A DNA stretch of 64,000 nucleotides from an uncultured Woeseiaceae bacterium (GTDB taxonomy: Bacteria > Pseudomonadota > Gammaproteobacteria > Steroidobacterales > Woeseiaceae): contig CAJQPL010000031.1 in NCBI GenBank assembly GCA_905480215.1, positions 1-64,000 on the forward strand, in the 5' to 3' direction. Below are positions 20,212 to 31,505 of the stretch, one piece after another. The translations under genes were made by a program, and so were the position numbers. Under the pieces are notes generated by a model, which saw only the letters and a program-made list of their open reading frames with translations, made no database searches and was not told where the DNA came from. Numbering within the stretch: position 1 is the stretch's first letter; every line of letters starts with the position of its first letter.

Positions 20212-21012
20212 ATGCACGCACTACTCAACGTAGCGGTAATGGCAGCACGTCGCGCCGGCGCCGTATTGGGCAGAAATTTCAACAAGCGCGATAAGCTCAC
20301 GGTTGAAAAAAAGGGCCATAACGATTTCGTCAGCTCAGCGGATCTTGCCGCTGAGAAAGCCATTATTGACGTCATTCATAAGCACTATCCGGATCACGCC
20401 ATTCTGGCAGAGGAGTCTGGTGTTCAGGGCGACTCAGATCACGTCTGGATTATCGATCCACTGGATGGCACGACCAACTACCTGCACGGATTTCCGGTTT
20501 TTGGCATTTCAATCGCGTTGCAAATTGCAGGTCGCCTCGAACACGCGGTGGTATACGAACCGATGCGCGAGGAACTGTTTACAGCCTCTCGTGGTGAAGG
20601 TGCGCAATTGGACGGCCACAAGATTCGAGTCAGTGGCAACAAGGACCTTGAGCGCTCGCTTATCGGCACAGGTTTTCCCTATCAACAAACGGATGAAGAA
20701 CTTGGGCCATACTTATCCATGCTTGCCAAGGTGATCAAGAACACGTCCGGCGTCCGACGACCCGGTGCCGCATCGCTGGATCTTTGCTCGGTCGCTTGTG
20801 GCCGCCTGGATGCGTTTTGGGAAACCGGACTCAAATCCTGGGACATGGCTGCCGGCACTTTAATCATTCGCGAGGCAGGCGGTATCGTTAGCGCGCTGGA
20901 TGGCGCAGAAAATCACCTGGAGACAGGCCACGTTCTCGCCGGTACACCACGGATATATAGAGGGCTGGCAAAACTGTGTGCCAGCGAGATAAAGGCTGTA
21001 CTCAAACGCTAA
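20212..21012 (+). CDS. suhB: Inositol monophosphatase family protein SuhB
   Basis: 266 residues of the Mg-dependent phosphatase family. Metal-binding motifs: GHNDFVSSADLAAEKAI, EESG, WIIDPLDGTTNYLHG, and LKSWDMAAGTLIIREAGG. In E. coli SuhB acts mainly as an rRNA antitermination partner of NusA/NusG besides its phosphatase activity. The catalytic set is intact. It is transcribed alone, divergent from trmJ as in E. coli. Confidence 0.95.
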   Translation: MHALLNVAVMAARRAGAVLGRNFNKRDKLTVEKKGHNDFVSSADLAAEKAIIDVIHKHYPDHAILAEESGVQGDSDHVWIIDPLDGTTNYLHGFPVFGISIALQIAGRLEHAVVYEPMREELFTASRGEGAQLDGHKIRVSGNKDLERSLIGTGFPYQQTDEELGPYLSMLAKVIKNTSGVRRPGAASLDLCSVACGRLDAFWETGLKSWDMAAGTLIIREAGGIVSALDGAENHLETGHVLAGTPRIYRGLAKLCASEIKAVLKR

Positions 21013-21043
21013 GTTTCAGGCGTCGCCAGAGACCCAAGACCAA

Positions 21044-21982
21044 CTACGGCAGATCGTCGATTAAGGAAGTATCTTTGATCGGCTCGATCAAATCTTGTGC
21101 ATTAACATCCAGTGCCAATGCTGTCGCACTCGCTGTGTAAATCGACGAGTAGGTACCGACGACAATACCCACGATCAGCGCGATTGAGAATGGCGCGATT
21201 GATTCGCCGCCAAGCACTAACAATGCGACCAATACCAGCAGTGTCGTAATGCCCGTGATCAATGTTCTTGCGAGCATTTCGTTGATCGAAATATTCATTG
21301 ATTCTTCCGCGCTCTTGCCGCGAAGCGCGAAGAAATTTTCGCGGATTCTGTCGAATGCGACAACAGTATCGTTAAGCGAGTAGCCAATTACCGCGAGCAC
21401 TGCGGCGACCACTGTCAGGTCGAATGGCAAACCGAAGATCGAAAAGAAACCGACAGTTACGATGGCGTCATGCGTCAATGCTGCAACCGCACCCGCCGAG
21501 AACTTCCACTGGAAGCGGAACATGACGTACAGAAAGATCATCATAAGCGCGAAAATCATCGCCAATGCACCTTGCTCGGCGAGTTCGCTACCGACCTGAG
21601 GGCTGACGAACTCGACGCGCCGCAAACTGGTATTTGGATCACCAGCCTGCAGTATCTGCTGTAACTGCGTTCGAATCGTTTCGATATTGCCGTCCATCGG
21701 CGGCAATCTAACCAGCACAACCTCATCCTCACCGAACAGCTGTACCTGCGCATTGTTGTATCCGGCGTCGACCATGCTTGTGCGAATTGCCTCGAGATCA
21801 GCCGCCTGCGGGTAACCCACTTCAAGCAGAATTCCACCCGTAAAATCGATTCCCAGCTCCAAGCCGCGAGTAGCCAACGATGCCAATGACGCCACTACGA
21901 ATAGAACCGATATCACCAAAGCAACCTTGCGGCGCGTGGCCCCAAGGAAATTGATACTGGTTTTTTCTTTGATTAAGCGCAT
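21044..21982 (-). CDS. secF: Protein translocase subunit SecF
   Basis: 312-residue inner-membrane protein with six predicted helices that works with SecD to pull exported proteins through SecYEG using the proton gradient. Seen: INFLGATRRKVALVISVLFV, GIDFTGGILLEV, VTVGFFSIFGLPFDLTVVAAVLAVIGYSLNDTVVAFDRIRE split over helices 3-4, and NEMLARTLITGITTLLVL. Eleven bases separate it from secD. All conserved loops are present. Confidence 0.96.
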   Translation of the reverse strand: MRLIKEKTSINFLGATRRKVALVISVLFVVASLASLATRGLELGIDFTGGILLEVGYPQAADLEAIRTSMVDAGYNNAQVQLFGEDEVVLVRLPPMDGNIETIRTQLQQILQAGDPNTSLRRVEFVSPQVGSELAEQGALAMIFALMMIFLYVMFRFQWKFSAGAVAALTHDAIVTVGFFSIFGLPFDLTVVAAVLAVIGYSLNDTVVAFDRIRENFFALRGKSAEESMNISINEMLARTLITGITTLLVLVALLVLGGESIAPFSIALIVGIVVGTYSSIYTASATALALDVNAQDLIEPIKDTSLIDDLP

Positions 21983-21993
21983 GTCTTATCCAC

Positions 21994-23805
21994 CTAGACC
22001 GGTAACGACGTCAGCTTTCGCCCGCCGAATATCAAGTTAACGATTGCTCGGGTGCCAATAATTGCCGTGAACATCGACGTGATGATGCCAAGCATCAGTG
22101 TTATAGCGAAACCCTTGATCGGGCCAGTGCCAAGGCCGAACAATACTATCGCCGCAATCAAGGTTGTAATGTTCGCATCCGCAATCGATGACAAGGCTTT
22201 TTCATACCCCGAATTGATCGCGGCTTGTGGTGCCGCACCCGCGGATAGTTCTTCGCGTATGCGTTCAAATATCAACACATTTGCATCCACCGCCATACCG
22301 ACAGTCAGGACGATTCCGGCAATCCCCGGCAAAGTCAGAGATGCCTGCAATAGCGACAACATAGCTGCGATGAAAATGAGGTTCGTGAACAAAGCCACGT
22401 TGGCGATTAAACCAAATGCTTTGTAGTAAACAATCATGAATAGAATAACGGCGAAAAAACCGATCTGGATCGCTTTGTAACCGCGCTCAATGTTGTCTTT
22501 ACCAAGCGTGGGTCCAATGGTGCGTTCATCAATCTTGAACACCGGAGCCGCCAATGCGCCGGCGCGCAATAGCAACGCAAGATCGTGTGCCTCACCTGGA
22601 TTCAATCCGCTGATTTGAAACTTATTTTTGAATATTCCCTGGATAGTTGCGGTGTTGATAATTTCTTCAGACTTGATCGTACGGTACTCGCGCTCAGCGC
22701 CGCGCTGCACCGTCTCGCGACGCGTTTCGATGAACACTGCCGACATTGGTTTGCCAACATGCTCAATGGTTGTCTTTAGCATGCTCTCACCGCCAGACGA
22801 ATCGAGCGTTATCGATACAATTGGCTGGCCCTGATCAAATCCCGCCGAGGCATCGATAATCTGGTCACCCGAAACGATAACTTTGCGCTTTAGTACAGCG
22901 TCCCCGACACCAGGGCGTCCTTGATAACGACGCGACCCCGGCTCTGTTCCAGATTGATCGACAAGCCTGAACTCAAGTGTCGCGGTCGCGGTTAGAATTT
23001 TGTTAATTTCGTTGGGATCCTGCACACCTGGGAGCTGCACGACAATGCGGTCAACACCCTGGCGCTGCACGATCGGTTCAGCGACGCCCAATTGATTGAC
23101 ACGGTTGCGCAAGGTCGTGATGTTTTGATCGATAGCGAAGTCCTGACGCGCCTTAATCTGCGCCTCACTCATACGCACCAGCAGTGATTTTCCATCGCCA
23201 CCATCGGACACCAGCAAATCAGCATCAGAGCGTTCAATGATCAAGCGTGCTGCATCGCGATCTTCTGGACTGGTAAGTCGCACGTTGACAATTCGATCCT
23301 CGAGCTCAACCAGATGGCGAATTCTGGCATCAAGCAGATTGTCATCGATGCCCTGCTGATAAAGCGTCATCCGAGTATCGATCGCAGTATCCATGTCGAC
23401 TTCGAGTAACACATAAACGCCGCCGCGAAGATCAAGCCCCAGGCTCATAGGATTCAGGCCGAGATCGCGGACCCATTTGGGTGAGCGCGGCGCCAAGGTC
23501 TGCGCAACACTGGCTTCGCGACTGTAGCGCTTCTTGAGGGCATCATTGACCGCAGTCAACTCCGCATCTTTCTCAAACCGCAGTACAACCCTGCCGTCCT
23601 TTAAGTACGCGGCCTCTGGACTCATGCCAACACTTTCGGCGACGCCTACATATTCCTGTAGACGAGCTTCGTCATAGGCAACGCCATTATTGTCAGCAAT
23701 CTGAATTGCCGGCACGCTGCCATAAATATTCGGCAAAGCAAGCAAACAGCCAGCGAGCATTATGGCGAGAACGAGGATGTTGAGCCAGGCGGGGTATTTA
23801 TTCAT
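21994..23805 (-). CDS. secD: Protein translocase subunit SecD
   Basis: 603-residue partner of SecF. The N-terminal helix WLNILVLAIMLAGCLLALP and the motif LGLDLRGGVYVLLEVDMDTA are followed by a large periplasmic domain (about 120-430) and five C-terminal helices with GIVLTVGMAVDANVLIFERIRE. Length is close to the E. coli protein. The secDF-yajC order is standard; the yajC gap is 52 bases. Confidence 0.96.
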   Translation of the reverse strand: MNKYPAWLNILVLAIMLAGCLLALPNIYGSVPAIQIADNNGVAYDEARLQEYVGVAESVGMSPEAAYLKDGRVVLRFEKDAELTAVNDALKKRYSREASVAQTLAPRSPKWVRDLGLNPMSLGLDLRGGVYVLLEVDMDTAIDTRMTLYQQGIDDNLLDARIRHLVELEDRIVNVRLTSPEDRDAARLIIERSDADLLVSDGGDGKSLLVRMSEAQIKARQDFAIDQNITTLRNRVNQLGVAEPIVQRQGVDRIVVQLPGVQDPNEINKILTATATLEFRLVDQSGTEPGSRRYQGRPGVGDAVLKRKVIVSGDQIIDASAGFDQGQPIVSITLDSSGGESMLKTTIEHVGKPMSAVFIETRRETVQRGAEREYRTIKSEEIINTATIQGIFKNKFQISGLNPGEAHDLALLLRAGALAAPVFKIDERTIGPTLGKDNIERGYKAIQIGFFAVILFMIVYYKAFGLIANVALFTNLIFIAAMLSLLQASLTLPGIAGIVLTVGMAVDANVLIFERIREELSAGAAPQAAINSGYEKALSSIADANITTLIAAIVLFGLGTGPIKGFAITLMLGIITSMFTAIIGTRAIVNLIFGGRKLTSLPV

Positions 23806-23857
23806 TATTATCCGAGGTGTTGAGGCGTTCGACTTGCGCTTTATTGCAACGCGTCAC

Positions 23858-24184
23858 TTAGGCTTCGTCGTATGTGCCCTTCGGTACGACAACCGAAACG
23901 CTGGATTTTTGAATCTTAATTTCGGTGTTGTCACTAATCTTGACGATTGCATAGTGATCGCTCACACCGGAAACTTTGCCGAGAATGCCGCCTGCTGTAA
24001 GCACTTCGTCACCGGCCTGCAATCCGGATACCAACTCTGCGTGTGCCTTTTGCTTTTTCTGTTGCGGCCGAATGAGCAAGAAATAGAAAGCAGCAAACAT
24101 CAAAACCATCATTATGATGAAGCTCGTGGAACCACCTTCGGCATTAGCACCCTGTGCGTGGGCGTTTTGAATAAAGAAATCCAT
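23858..24184 (-). CDS. yajC: SecDF accessory protein YajC
   Basis: 108-residue small membrane protein that associates with SecDF. The membrane helix FIIMMVLMFAAFYFLLIRPQQKKQKAH and the cytosolic GLQAGDEVLTAGGILGKVSGV are diagnostic. The open frame runs to 24340 but the family start is the ATG at 24184 (MDFFIQNAHAQG). The 112 bases before it, toward tgt, hold a short G+C-rich inverted repeat (GGGCC-CGGCCC region, 24212-24230), perhaps a weak terminator after tgt. Confidence 0.93.
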   Translation of the reverse strand: MDFFIQNAHAQGANAEGGSTSFIIMMVLMFAAFYFLLIRPQQKKQKAHAELVSGLQAGDEVLTAGGILGKVSGVSDHYAIVKISDNTEIKIQKSSVSVVVPKGTYDEA

Positions 24185-24296
24185 AGTCGTCACATCTTTG
24201 GTTAGAGGGGCCGGCTCAGGCCCGGAAAAACAGCGCGGTATTATGGCACAAGCCGAGGTATTGGGGGCGACAAACGCGAACGCAAGTGGGCGGCAG

Positions 24297-26464
<2,168 letters not shown>

Positions 26465-26488
26465 GCGCGCCCTTCCTGATCTTGTTGC

Positions 26489-27508
26489 TTAGGTCGACGC
26501 CGTCTCAACTGGCATTTTGAGCGCTAGCAGAGCCTTAACTGGTTTTGCAACAGGAGGCGCGAATAAGGAACCGCGATGATCGGCCGGTACTTCAATTTCA
26601 ATATTGCGCTTCTTCTTGTCACGCATGATCCCTAATTGAAGGGATTCGCCACTTTCGTACGAGCTCAAAATGCGCATTGCATGCCGTACATCTTTCGGTT
26701 CGCGGCCGTCAATGCTCTGGATAACGTCACCGTCCTGCAGATCAATGCCATCCGTCCTGGGGGCCCTAACGATCAACAAACCACTATCGGCAGCGAAATA
26801 CTTACCCAGTCCTTCGTTAAGCTGAACCAGCTCCATGCTGCCCCAGGCGCCGCCCGCAAATGGCAGACCGAACTTCATTTCTAGGCGCCGTACTGATTCT
26901 GGTGCACCGACTGCGCCGACCATACCGGGTGGCTGATGTTGCCCCTCATTTTGCATCCATGCGAACGCGTGTGTATCCATTACCCTTGGCGCCAGCTCAA
27001 CCGATCCAGCATTGTCATTTCGCCGGTAGTCAATCTTTAGCTCATCACCCTCTTCCACGCCCTGCATGAAATCCAGCAATCGTGAGTTTGCAGCTTTAGA
27101 GCTATCGCCACTCATGGATTCACCATTGACGGCGGTAATGATATCTCCGGCCCGCAGCCCCGCATCATCTGCCGCGCTCTGCGGCGTGACGCCGCCTACG
27201 ACAACGCCGTCGACCTCTCCCGAATGACTCTCGTCGCCAATAGTGATACCGATACGCGGTTTGCTTGCGAACTCAAAACGGCGCTCTAGCTGGCGCATTT
27301 GCGGCAATCGCTCGCGAGTAATCTCTGCAATCTCACGTGCCGCTATCTCCATTTGCTCCTCGGCGGCACGTAAGCGCTTGGCAGTTTGCACTTCGCGCGT
27401 TTCAATTTCGCGTTCGCGTTGTATTTCTTCGTTGTCGGACTGCGCATGCGCCGCACCGACAAACAGTAATAATGCTGCAACAGGTAAGAATGATTTATGT
27501 ATCTTCAT
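26489..27508 (-). CDS. Exported double-PDZ protein in an ECF sigma operon
   Basis: 339 residues. Signal peptide MKIHKSFLPVAALLLFVGAAHAQ, then a charged helical stretch (about 25-80, likely coiled coil), a PDZ domain at about 84-165 (GITIGDESHSG, AGLRAGDIITAVNG) and a second at about 235-315 (GLLIVRAPRTDGIDLQDGDVIQSIDGREP). No protease or other catalytic domain is visible. The family start is the ATG at 27508 with AGGAG upstream. It is third gene after the sigma factor and the membrane protein. Likely a periplasmic sensor or scaffold, comparable in idea to PDZ proteins of envelope stress; the exact role is unknown. Confidence 0.85.
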   Translation of the reverse strand: MKIHKSFLPVAALLLFVGAAHAQSDNEEIQREREIETREVQTAKRLRAAEEQMEIAAREIAEITRERLPQMRQLERRFEFASKPRIGITIGDESHSGEVDGVVVGGVTPQSAADDAGLRAGDIITAVNGESMSGDSSKAANSRLLDFMQGVEEGDELKIDYRRNDNAGSVELAPRVMDTHAFAWMQNEGQHQPPGMVGAVGAPESVRRLEMKFGLPFAGGAWGSMELVQLNEGLGKYFAADSGLLIVRAPRTDGIDLQDGDVIQSIDGREPKDVRHAMRILSSYESGESLQLGIMRDKKKRNIEIEVPADHRGSLFAPPVAKPVKALLALKMPVETAST

Positions 27509-27524
27509 TTGATAAAACTCCTGG

Positions 27525-28076
27525 TTAGTACGCTGCTCGTTGTGCCTGCGCATAGCGCAACTGCAGCAGTAAATTCATTAGCCTGACGCGTTCGCGCCAG
27601 AAAATTTCCCGGTCGCCCTCGGCCCATTCAGCCGTGGCATCGTTTAACTGATAATCAATCGCAGCAATGCGGTCTTCGATTTCGGACATCGTCGCTACCG
27701 TACTGGCGCGGCCGACACTTGGTTGCTCCGGCAATGCGCGCAGATCACGTTCGAGTTGTTGCGACTGCACCTGCAGTGCACGCAATTTCGACGGAGCGAC
27801 AATATCGCTTGGGATATTTTGCGGCACAACCGACGCGGGATCGGTTTCCGGCACGCTACCAAGCATAAGCACCGCCGCCAGCAATGCTGCGGCCGCCAAA
27901 CCTGCACCCAGGTACCAGCCATTGCGTGACTGCGCCTGCGGGTCAGTAAATAAACCTTCCGCCTCTGCCTGCTCGCGAATTCTTGCCCATACTTGTCGCG
28001 GCGGCATTGTGTCAGGCAATGCTCGCAGCCCCTGCTGCAGGGAGACATGTTCGTCAGCGGTCAGCGCGCAGATCAT
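27525..28076 (-). CDS. Single-pass membrane protein, probable anti-sigma factor
   Basis: 183 residues from ATG 28076, chosen because AAGGAAG lies just upstream; an in-frame ATG at 28103 would add nine residues. N-terminal cytosolic segment (LTADEHVSLQQGLRALPDTMPPRQVWARIREQ), one membrane helix (WYLGAGLAAAALLAAVLMLG), and a helical periplasmic part with conserved-looking coiled-coil pattern. This is the topology of anti-sigma factors. There is no zinc HxxxCxxC motif. Its place right after an ECF sigma gene is the main evidence; sequence identity to a known anti-sigma family is not recognisable by eye. Confidence 0.7.
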   Translation of the reverse strand: MICALTADEHVSLQQGLRALPDTMPPRQVWARIREQAEAEGLFTDPQAQSRNGWYLGAGLAAAALLAAVLMLGSVPETDPASVVPQNIPSDIVAPSKLRALQVQSQQLERDLRALPEQPSVGRASTVATMSEIEDRIAAIDYQLNDATAEWAEGDREIFWRERVRLMNLLLQLRYAQAQRAAY

Positions 28077-28130
28077 TTCGTCTTCCTTCTTTTCATTACT
28101 CATTTCTTATGGCTCATTTCAGTAAACCTG

Positions 28131-28727
28131 CTAATAACTAGTGATGGCCGCGCCATCTATGTCTGCAGCCTTGTCGGTCTGCAACATGGGTCGCAGACGC
28201 GCATAGGCCCGCGATAGTTGCGACTTGGAAAAACTCTCCGTCTTGCCCATCAAGCCTGCAATTTCTTTGTGCGTGAAGCCCTCAACATCGTGCAGCCAAA
28301 CCACAGCGCGACTGACTTCCGGCAGATTCGCCAATGCCGCATCGAGATCTATCGCATCATCTGGATGACTGGAAATTCCATGGCTAACCGGCTCGCCAGG
28401 CGTCATATCGTCCCAGTTATCGCTGAACGATTGACTTCGCTTGGTCCATGCGGAACGCAAAAACATCAAGGATTTGGTGACAGCTATGCGGCGAATCCAG
28501 CTACCGAGCGCGGCCTCGCCTCTAAACTTAGCTATCGACCTCATGATCTCAATGAAGGTCTCCTGCAGCAGATCTTCTGCATGCGCGGGTGATTTGGTAA
28601 ATCGCAGGCAGATCGAATAAACCGGCGTCGAAAATGCCCGATAGATGATCTCGTGAGCGCGTGCGTCTCCGCGAGCTGCGCGTTTCACAATTCCCGCGTC
28701 TATCTGAATGTCGGCAAATTTGCTCAT
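28131..28727 (-). CDS. ECF-type RNA polymerase sigma factor
   Basis: 198 residues. Region 2 (YRAFSTPVYSICLRFTKSPAHAEDLLQETFIEIMRSIAKFRGEA read across about 27-70) and region 4 (VSRAVVWLHDVEGFTHKEIAGLMGK, SKSQLSRAYARLRPML) are clear; region 3 is absent, as in ECF factors. It starts the leftward operon with the membrane protein and the PDZ protein, so the signal is probably envelope-related. Its target promoter sequence is not evident upstream, so autoregulation cannot be judged. Confidence 0.92.
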   Translation of the reverse strand: MSKFADIQIDAGIVKRAARGDARAHEIIYRAFSTPVYSICLRFTKSPAHAEDLLQETFIEIMRSIAKFRGEAALGSWIRRIAVTKSLMFLRSAWTKRSQSFSDNWDDMTPGEPVSHGISSHPDDAIDLDAALANLPEVSRAVVWLHDVEGFTHKEIAGLMGKTESFSKSQLSRAYARLRPMLQTDKAADIDGAAITSY

Positions 28728-28772
28728 ATCTTGATGCTTAGATGCCCTTAGACCGAAAAGGGTCGCATTATT

Positions 28773-28801
28773 TTGCGGATGCGAGCGTCCGCGAATATAC
28801 T
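28773..28801 (+). promoter_or_regulatory. Promoter of tRNA-Leu
   Basis: TTGCGG, a 17-base spacer and TATACT, followed by the G+C-rich GTGCGCCG discriminator common at stable-RNA promoters under stringent control. The spacer contains the inverted repeat GCGGA-TCCGC. Confidence 0.6.
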
Positions 28802-28849
28802 GTGCGCCGTTCGAGTCAGGCTCGAACGACTTTTAACCCACCATACCTT

Positions 28850-28934
28850 GCCGGGGTGGCGGAACTGGTAGACGCGCCGGATTCAAAATCCGGTTTCTTC
28901 GGAAGTGGGGGTTCGATTCCCCCCCTCGGCACCA
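28850..28934 (+). tRNA. tRNA-Leu (anticodon CAA)
   Basis: 85 bases with encoded CCA. Acceptor stem GCCGGGG pairs with CCTCGGC (one G-T pair); anticodon stem CCGGA/TCCGG encloses TTCAAAA, anticodon CAA; the variable arm is long, as in class II tRNAs; T arm GGGGGTTCGATTCCCCC. It reads UUG codons. The NUDIX gene begins 22 bases later and may be read through. Confidence 0.97.
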
Positions 28935-28956
28935 TCCTTTGAGACGGTTGAAGCGA

Positions 28957-29502
28957 ATGAAGTACTGCTCAAGTTGCGGCGCAACAGTCAGCCGTAAAAT
29001 TCCCGCTGGCGATAACCGTGAACGCGCTATTTGTGATGCCTGCGGTGAAGTGCACTATCGCAATCCACTTATCGTTGTTGGCTGCGTAGCGGAGCAGGAC
29101 GGGAAAATATTGCTCTGCAAACGCGCCATTGAACCGCGTTACGGTCACTGGACCGTGCCAGCCGGCTTCATGGAATTGGGCGAAACTCTCGCTGGCGGTG
29201 CTGCCAGGGAGACTCTGGAGGAAGCGCTGGCTCCAATCGAAATCGGTCATCAGTTTGCATCAGTCGATGTTGTTGACGCCGGGCAGGTGCATATTTTCTT
29301 CACCGGTAAACTCACCGGCGGTTATGGCGTCGGCGAAGAAAGTCTCGATACGCGACTGTTCGCAGAAAACGAAATCCCGTGGGACGACCTGGCGTTCCAT
29401 AGTGGTCGATTCGCTTTAAAGAAATATATTCAAGATCGCGGCGAAAACAACGGTGTCCATTTCCACGAACTCAGGCGCGCAAAGGAAGGCGCTGGAAAAT
29501 AG
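28957..29502 (+). CDS. NUDIX hydrolase with N-terminal zinc ribbon
   Basis: 181 residues. A zinc ribbon opens the protein (YCSSCGATV, ICDACGEVHYRNP), followed by a Nudix fold with the box GFMELGETLAGGAARETLEEA; the usual Gly after EE is Ala. This layout resembles the NADH-pyrophosphatase-related NUDIX proteins, but without the NudC signature, so the nucleotide substrate is open. Start ATG 28957 is chosen over in-frame codons that overlap the tRNA side. Convergent with dsbC, 10 bases apart. Confidence 0.9.
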   Translation: MKYCSSCGATVSRKIPAGDNRERAICDACGEVHYRNPLIVVGCVAEQDGKILLCKRAIEPRYGHWTVPAGFMELGETLAGGAARETLEEALAPIEIGHQFASVDVVDAGQVHIFFTGKLTGGYGVGEESLDTRLFAENEIPWDDLAFHSGRFALKKYIQDRGENNGVHFHELRRAKEGAGK

Positions 29503-29512
29503 TTCTCGGGAT

Positions 29513-30253
29513 TTAGTTCAGCGCGGCCTGTTGCAGCTTGGCGCTCAAATCCGCTGGCGCCAGATAACCACTGATCAGCGTACCATCGTCCAGCACGATC
29601 GCAGGCGTTCCGCTCAAGCCAATGTCCTGACCCTTACTGAAGTGATTCGTGACCATCGACGCATCGCAGCCATGCGATTCAAAACTGCGGTCCCGCTTGG
29701 CAGCCGTCAAGGCCGTATTTCGATTACTCGCACACCACACGTTCTCTGAAATAATCCATGACGGTGACGCCGGGCCATTCCGCGGATAGAGCATGTAGCG
29801 AATCTCAATACCTTGCGCGAGATATTCGTCTATTTGGTTATGTAGTTTTCGACAATAGGTGCAATCGACGTCAGTAAATACCGTCACGCTGAATTTTTTC
29901 TCGGCCGGTGAAAACATGATGACCTCATCATCTGCAACTCCGGCAAGCAAGGTGCGGCGGGCATCGGCGCGGCTGACCTCAGTCAAATTCACTTGCTCTT
30001 CCAGATCGATAAGGTCGCCCTGCAGAAGGTAGCGGCCATCCCTGGAGACATAGGCAACGATGGAGCCTTTCTGCACCGTATACCAACCATCGATCGGACT
30101 GGCATTCACATGCTCGGGGCCGATCGCATCGAACATAGCGTCGATTTTGGCACGCACCTCAGCCAAGGCTTTGTCGTCCTCGGCAACAGCTGAGCCGCTG
30201 AAAATCGAAACTGCGGCGAGCATAGCAAGGGTGTAGCTAATGGTACGTCTCAT
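29513..30253 (-). CDS. dsbC: Thiol:disulfide interchange protein DsbC
   Basis: 246-residue periplasmic disulfide isomerase. Signal peptide MRRTISYTLAMLAAVSIFSGSAVA; N-terminal dimerisation domain; thioredoxin fold with active-site Cys131-Thr-Tyr-Cys134 in FTDVDCTYCRKLH; cis-Pro loop in LSGTPAIVLDDG. The second structural cysteine pair (NVWCASN, ESHGCDAS) is present. The ATG at 30253 starts the signal peptide. Order xerD-dsbC is typical of Gammaproteobacteria. Confidence 0.95.
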   Translation of the reverse strand: MRRTISYTLAMLAAVSIFSGSAVAEDDKALAEVRAKIDAMFDAIGPEHVNASPIDGWYTVQKGSIVAYVSRDGRYLLQGDLIDLEEQVNLTEVSRADARRTLLAGVADDEVIMFSPAEKKFSVTVFTDVDCTYCRKLHNQIDEYLAQGIEIRYMLYPRNGPASPSWIISENVWCASNRNTALTAAKRDRSFESHGCDASMVTNHFSKGQDIGLSGTPAIVLDDGTLISGYLAPADLSAKLQQAALN

Positions 30254-30341
30254 TTTGGCGATTCCTGACGAACTATATACTGCTAATAGGACCCGACTGA
30301 ACAACCGCGGTTCCCTGAATTACGCGCAGTTTAGCAGAGTA

Positions 30342-31277
30342 TCATCCTCGTGGATGATGTTCGCCGTGCAGGTCTTTGAGCCGTTCGCGGGCGACATGAG
30401 TATAGATCTGCGTCGTCGACAAATCGCTGTGTCCAAGCAACATCTGCACGACTCGTAGATCCGCGCCTCGATTCAAGAGGTGTGTTGCAAACGCGTGTCT
30501 CAGGCTATGCGGTGACATCTTCTGGTGCACGCCGGCTTTCTCGGCGTAGCGTTTTATAATGTGCCAAAACGCCTGTCGTGTCATGCGGTCGCCGCGACGC
30601 GTCGGGAACAGATAGTCTGTCTGCCGCTCGAGCAGTATTTCCATACGCGGTCCGTTGATAAATTCCTTCAACCAACGTTGCGATTCTTCGCCAAGCGGAA
30701 TCAAACGTTCGCGATCGCCTTTACCGACGATACGCAATACGCCCTGATTAAAATTCACCTGTTCCTGCTTCAGGTTGATGAGCTCCGATACACGGAGTCC
30801 GGTTGCATACAAGAGTTCGAGCATAGCTCGATCCCGATGACCGAGAGGCTCGTCGGTATTTGGCGCACTCAATAACGAGTCGACCTCATCTTCCGACAGT
30901 GTCTTGGGCAACGAGCGACCGATGCGTGGCATTTCGATATCGCTGGTTGGATCTGTTGTCCGCTCACCCTCGCGCATGGTGTAACGATAGAAACGACGAA
31001 AACTAGATAGCTGACGTGCGGTTGATCGTGGTTTCGCACCACTCTCAACGCGCTGTGCGATGAAGTCGAGCAAGTCGGACTTGTCCGCTTGATCAACAGT
31101 TTTCGCGGACTCAGCCAGACTACGGGACAGAGTCATAAGATCGGCGCGATAGGCACCTAGCGTATTCTTTGAAAGACCACGCTCCATCCAAATAGCATCG
31201 AGGAATTTATCGACCAGCTCTCCCGAACGGGCGATGACCAGTGCCGCAGGCGTACTTTGTTTGTTACTACTACCCAT
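30342..31277 (-). CDS. xerD: Tyrosine recombinase XerD
   Basis: 311 residues; resolves chromosome dimers at dif with XerC and FtsK. Core-binding N-terminus (FLDAIWMERGLSKNTLGAYRADLM) and catalytic set: Arg in YATGLRVSELINL, Lys in VGKGDRERLIPLG, HSLRHAFATHLLN, the late His in MLLGHSDLSTTQIYTHV with the nucleophile Tyr. A TTG lies three codons upstream; ATG 31277 is preferred. It is a housekeeping enzyme, not a mobile-element integrase, judging by length and dsbC linkage. Confidence 0.95.
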   Translation of the reverse strand: MGSSNKQSTPAALVIARSGELVDKFLDAIWMERGLSKNTLGAYRADLMTLSRSLAESAKTVDQADKSDLLDFIAQRVESGAKPRSTARQLSSFRRFYRYTMREGERTTDPTSDIEMPRIGRSLPKTLSEDEVDSLLSAPNTDEPLGHRDRAMLELLYATGLRVSELINLKQEQVNFNQGVLRIVGKGDRERLIPLGEESQRWLKEFINGPRMEILLERQTDYLFPTRRGDRMTRQAFWHIIKRYAEKAGVHQKMSPHSLRHAFATHLLNRGADLRVVQMLLGHSDLSTTQIYTHVARERLKDLHGEHHPRG

Positions 31278-31505
31278 AATCTCCAACTTCTCGGTCGCGC
31301 AATCCTTTGCTGCGATACACCTGCCAATCGGGCTTTAGACTGGTAGCATACTCCGTTCCGAAATCCGGATCTTTGTATCAACCCACCGCGATTGTTCTGC
31401 CGATGCACCGCCAAGCGACGGATATTTCAAGGTTTATAAGTATGCTGACCACACTGCAAACGAGGCGTGATCGCTGTCACAGAAACTCAATGGCATTTAC
31501 ATAAA

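Noticed and set aside
28742..28942. 66-residue forward frame ending SGGSIPPLGTIL
   Set aside because: Translation of the tRNA-Leu gene and its promoter; a known annotation artefact.
30342..31277. XerD as an integrase of a mobile element
   Set aside because: Length, motifs and linkage to dsbC fit the chromosomal dimer-resolution enzyme; no att-like repeats flank it.
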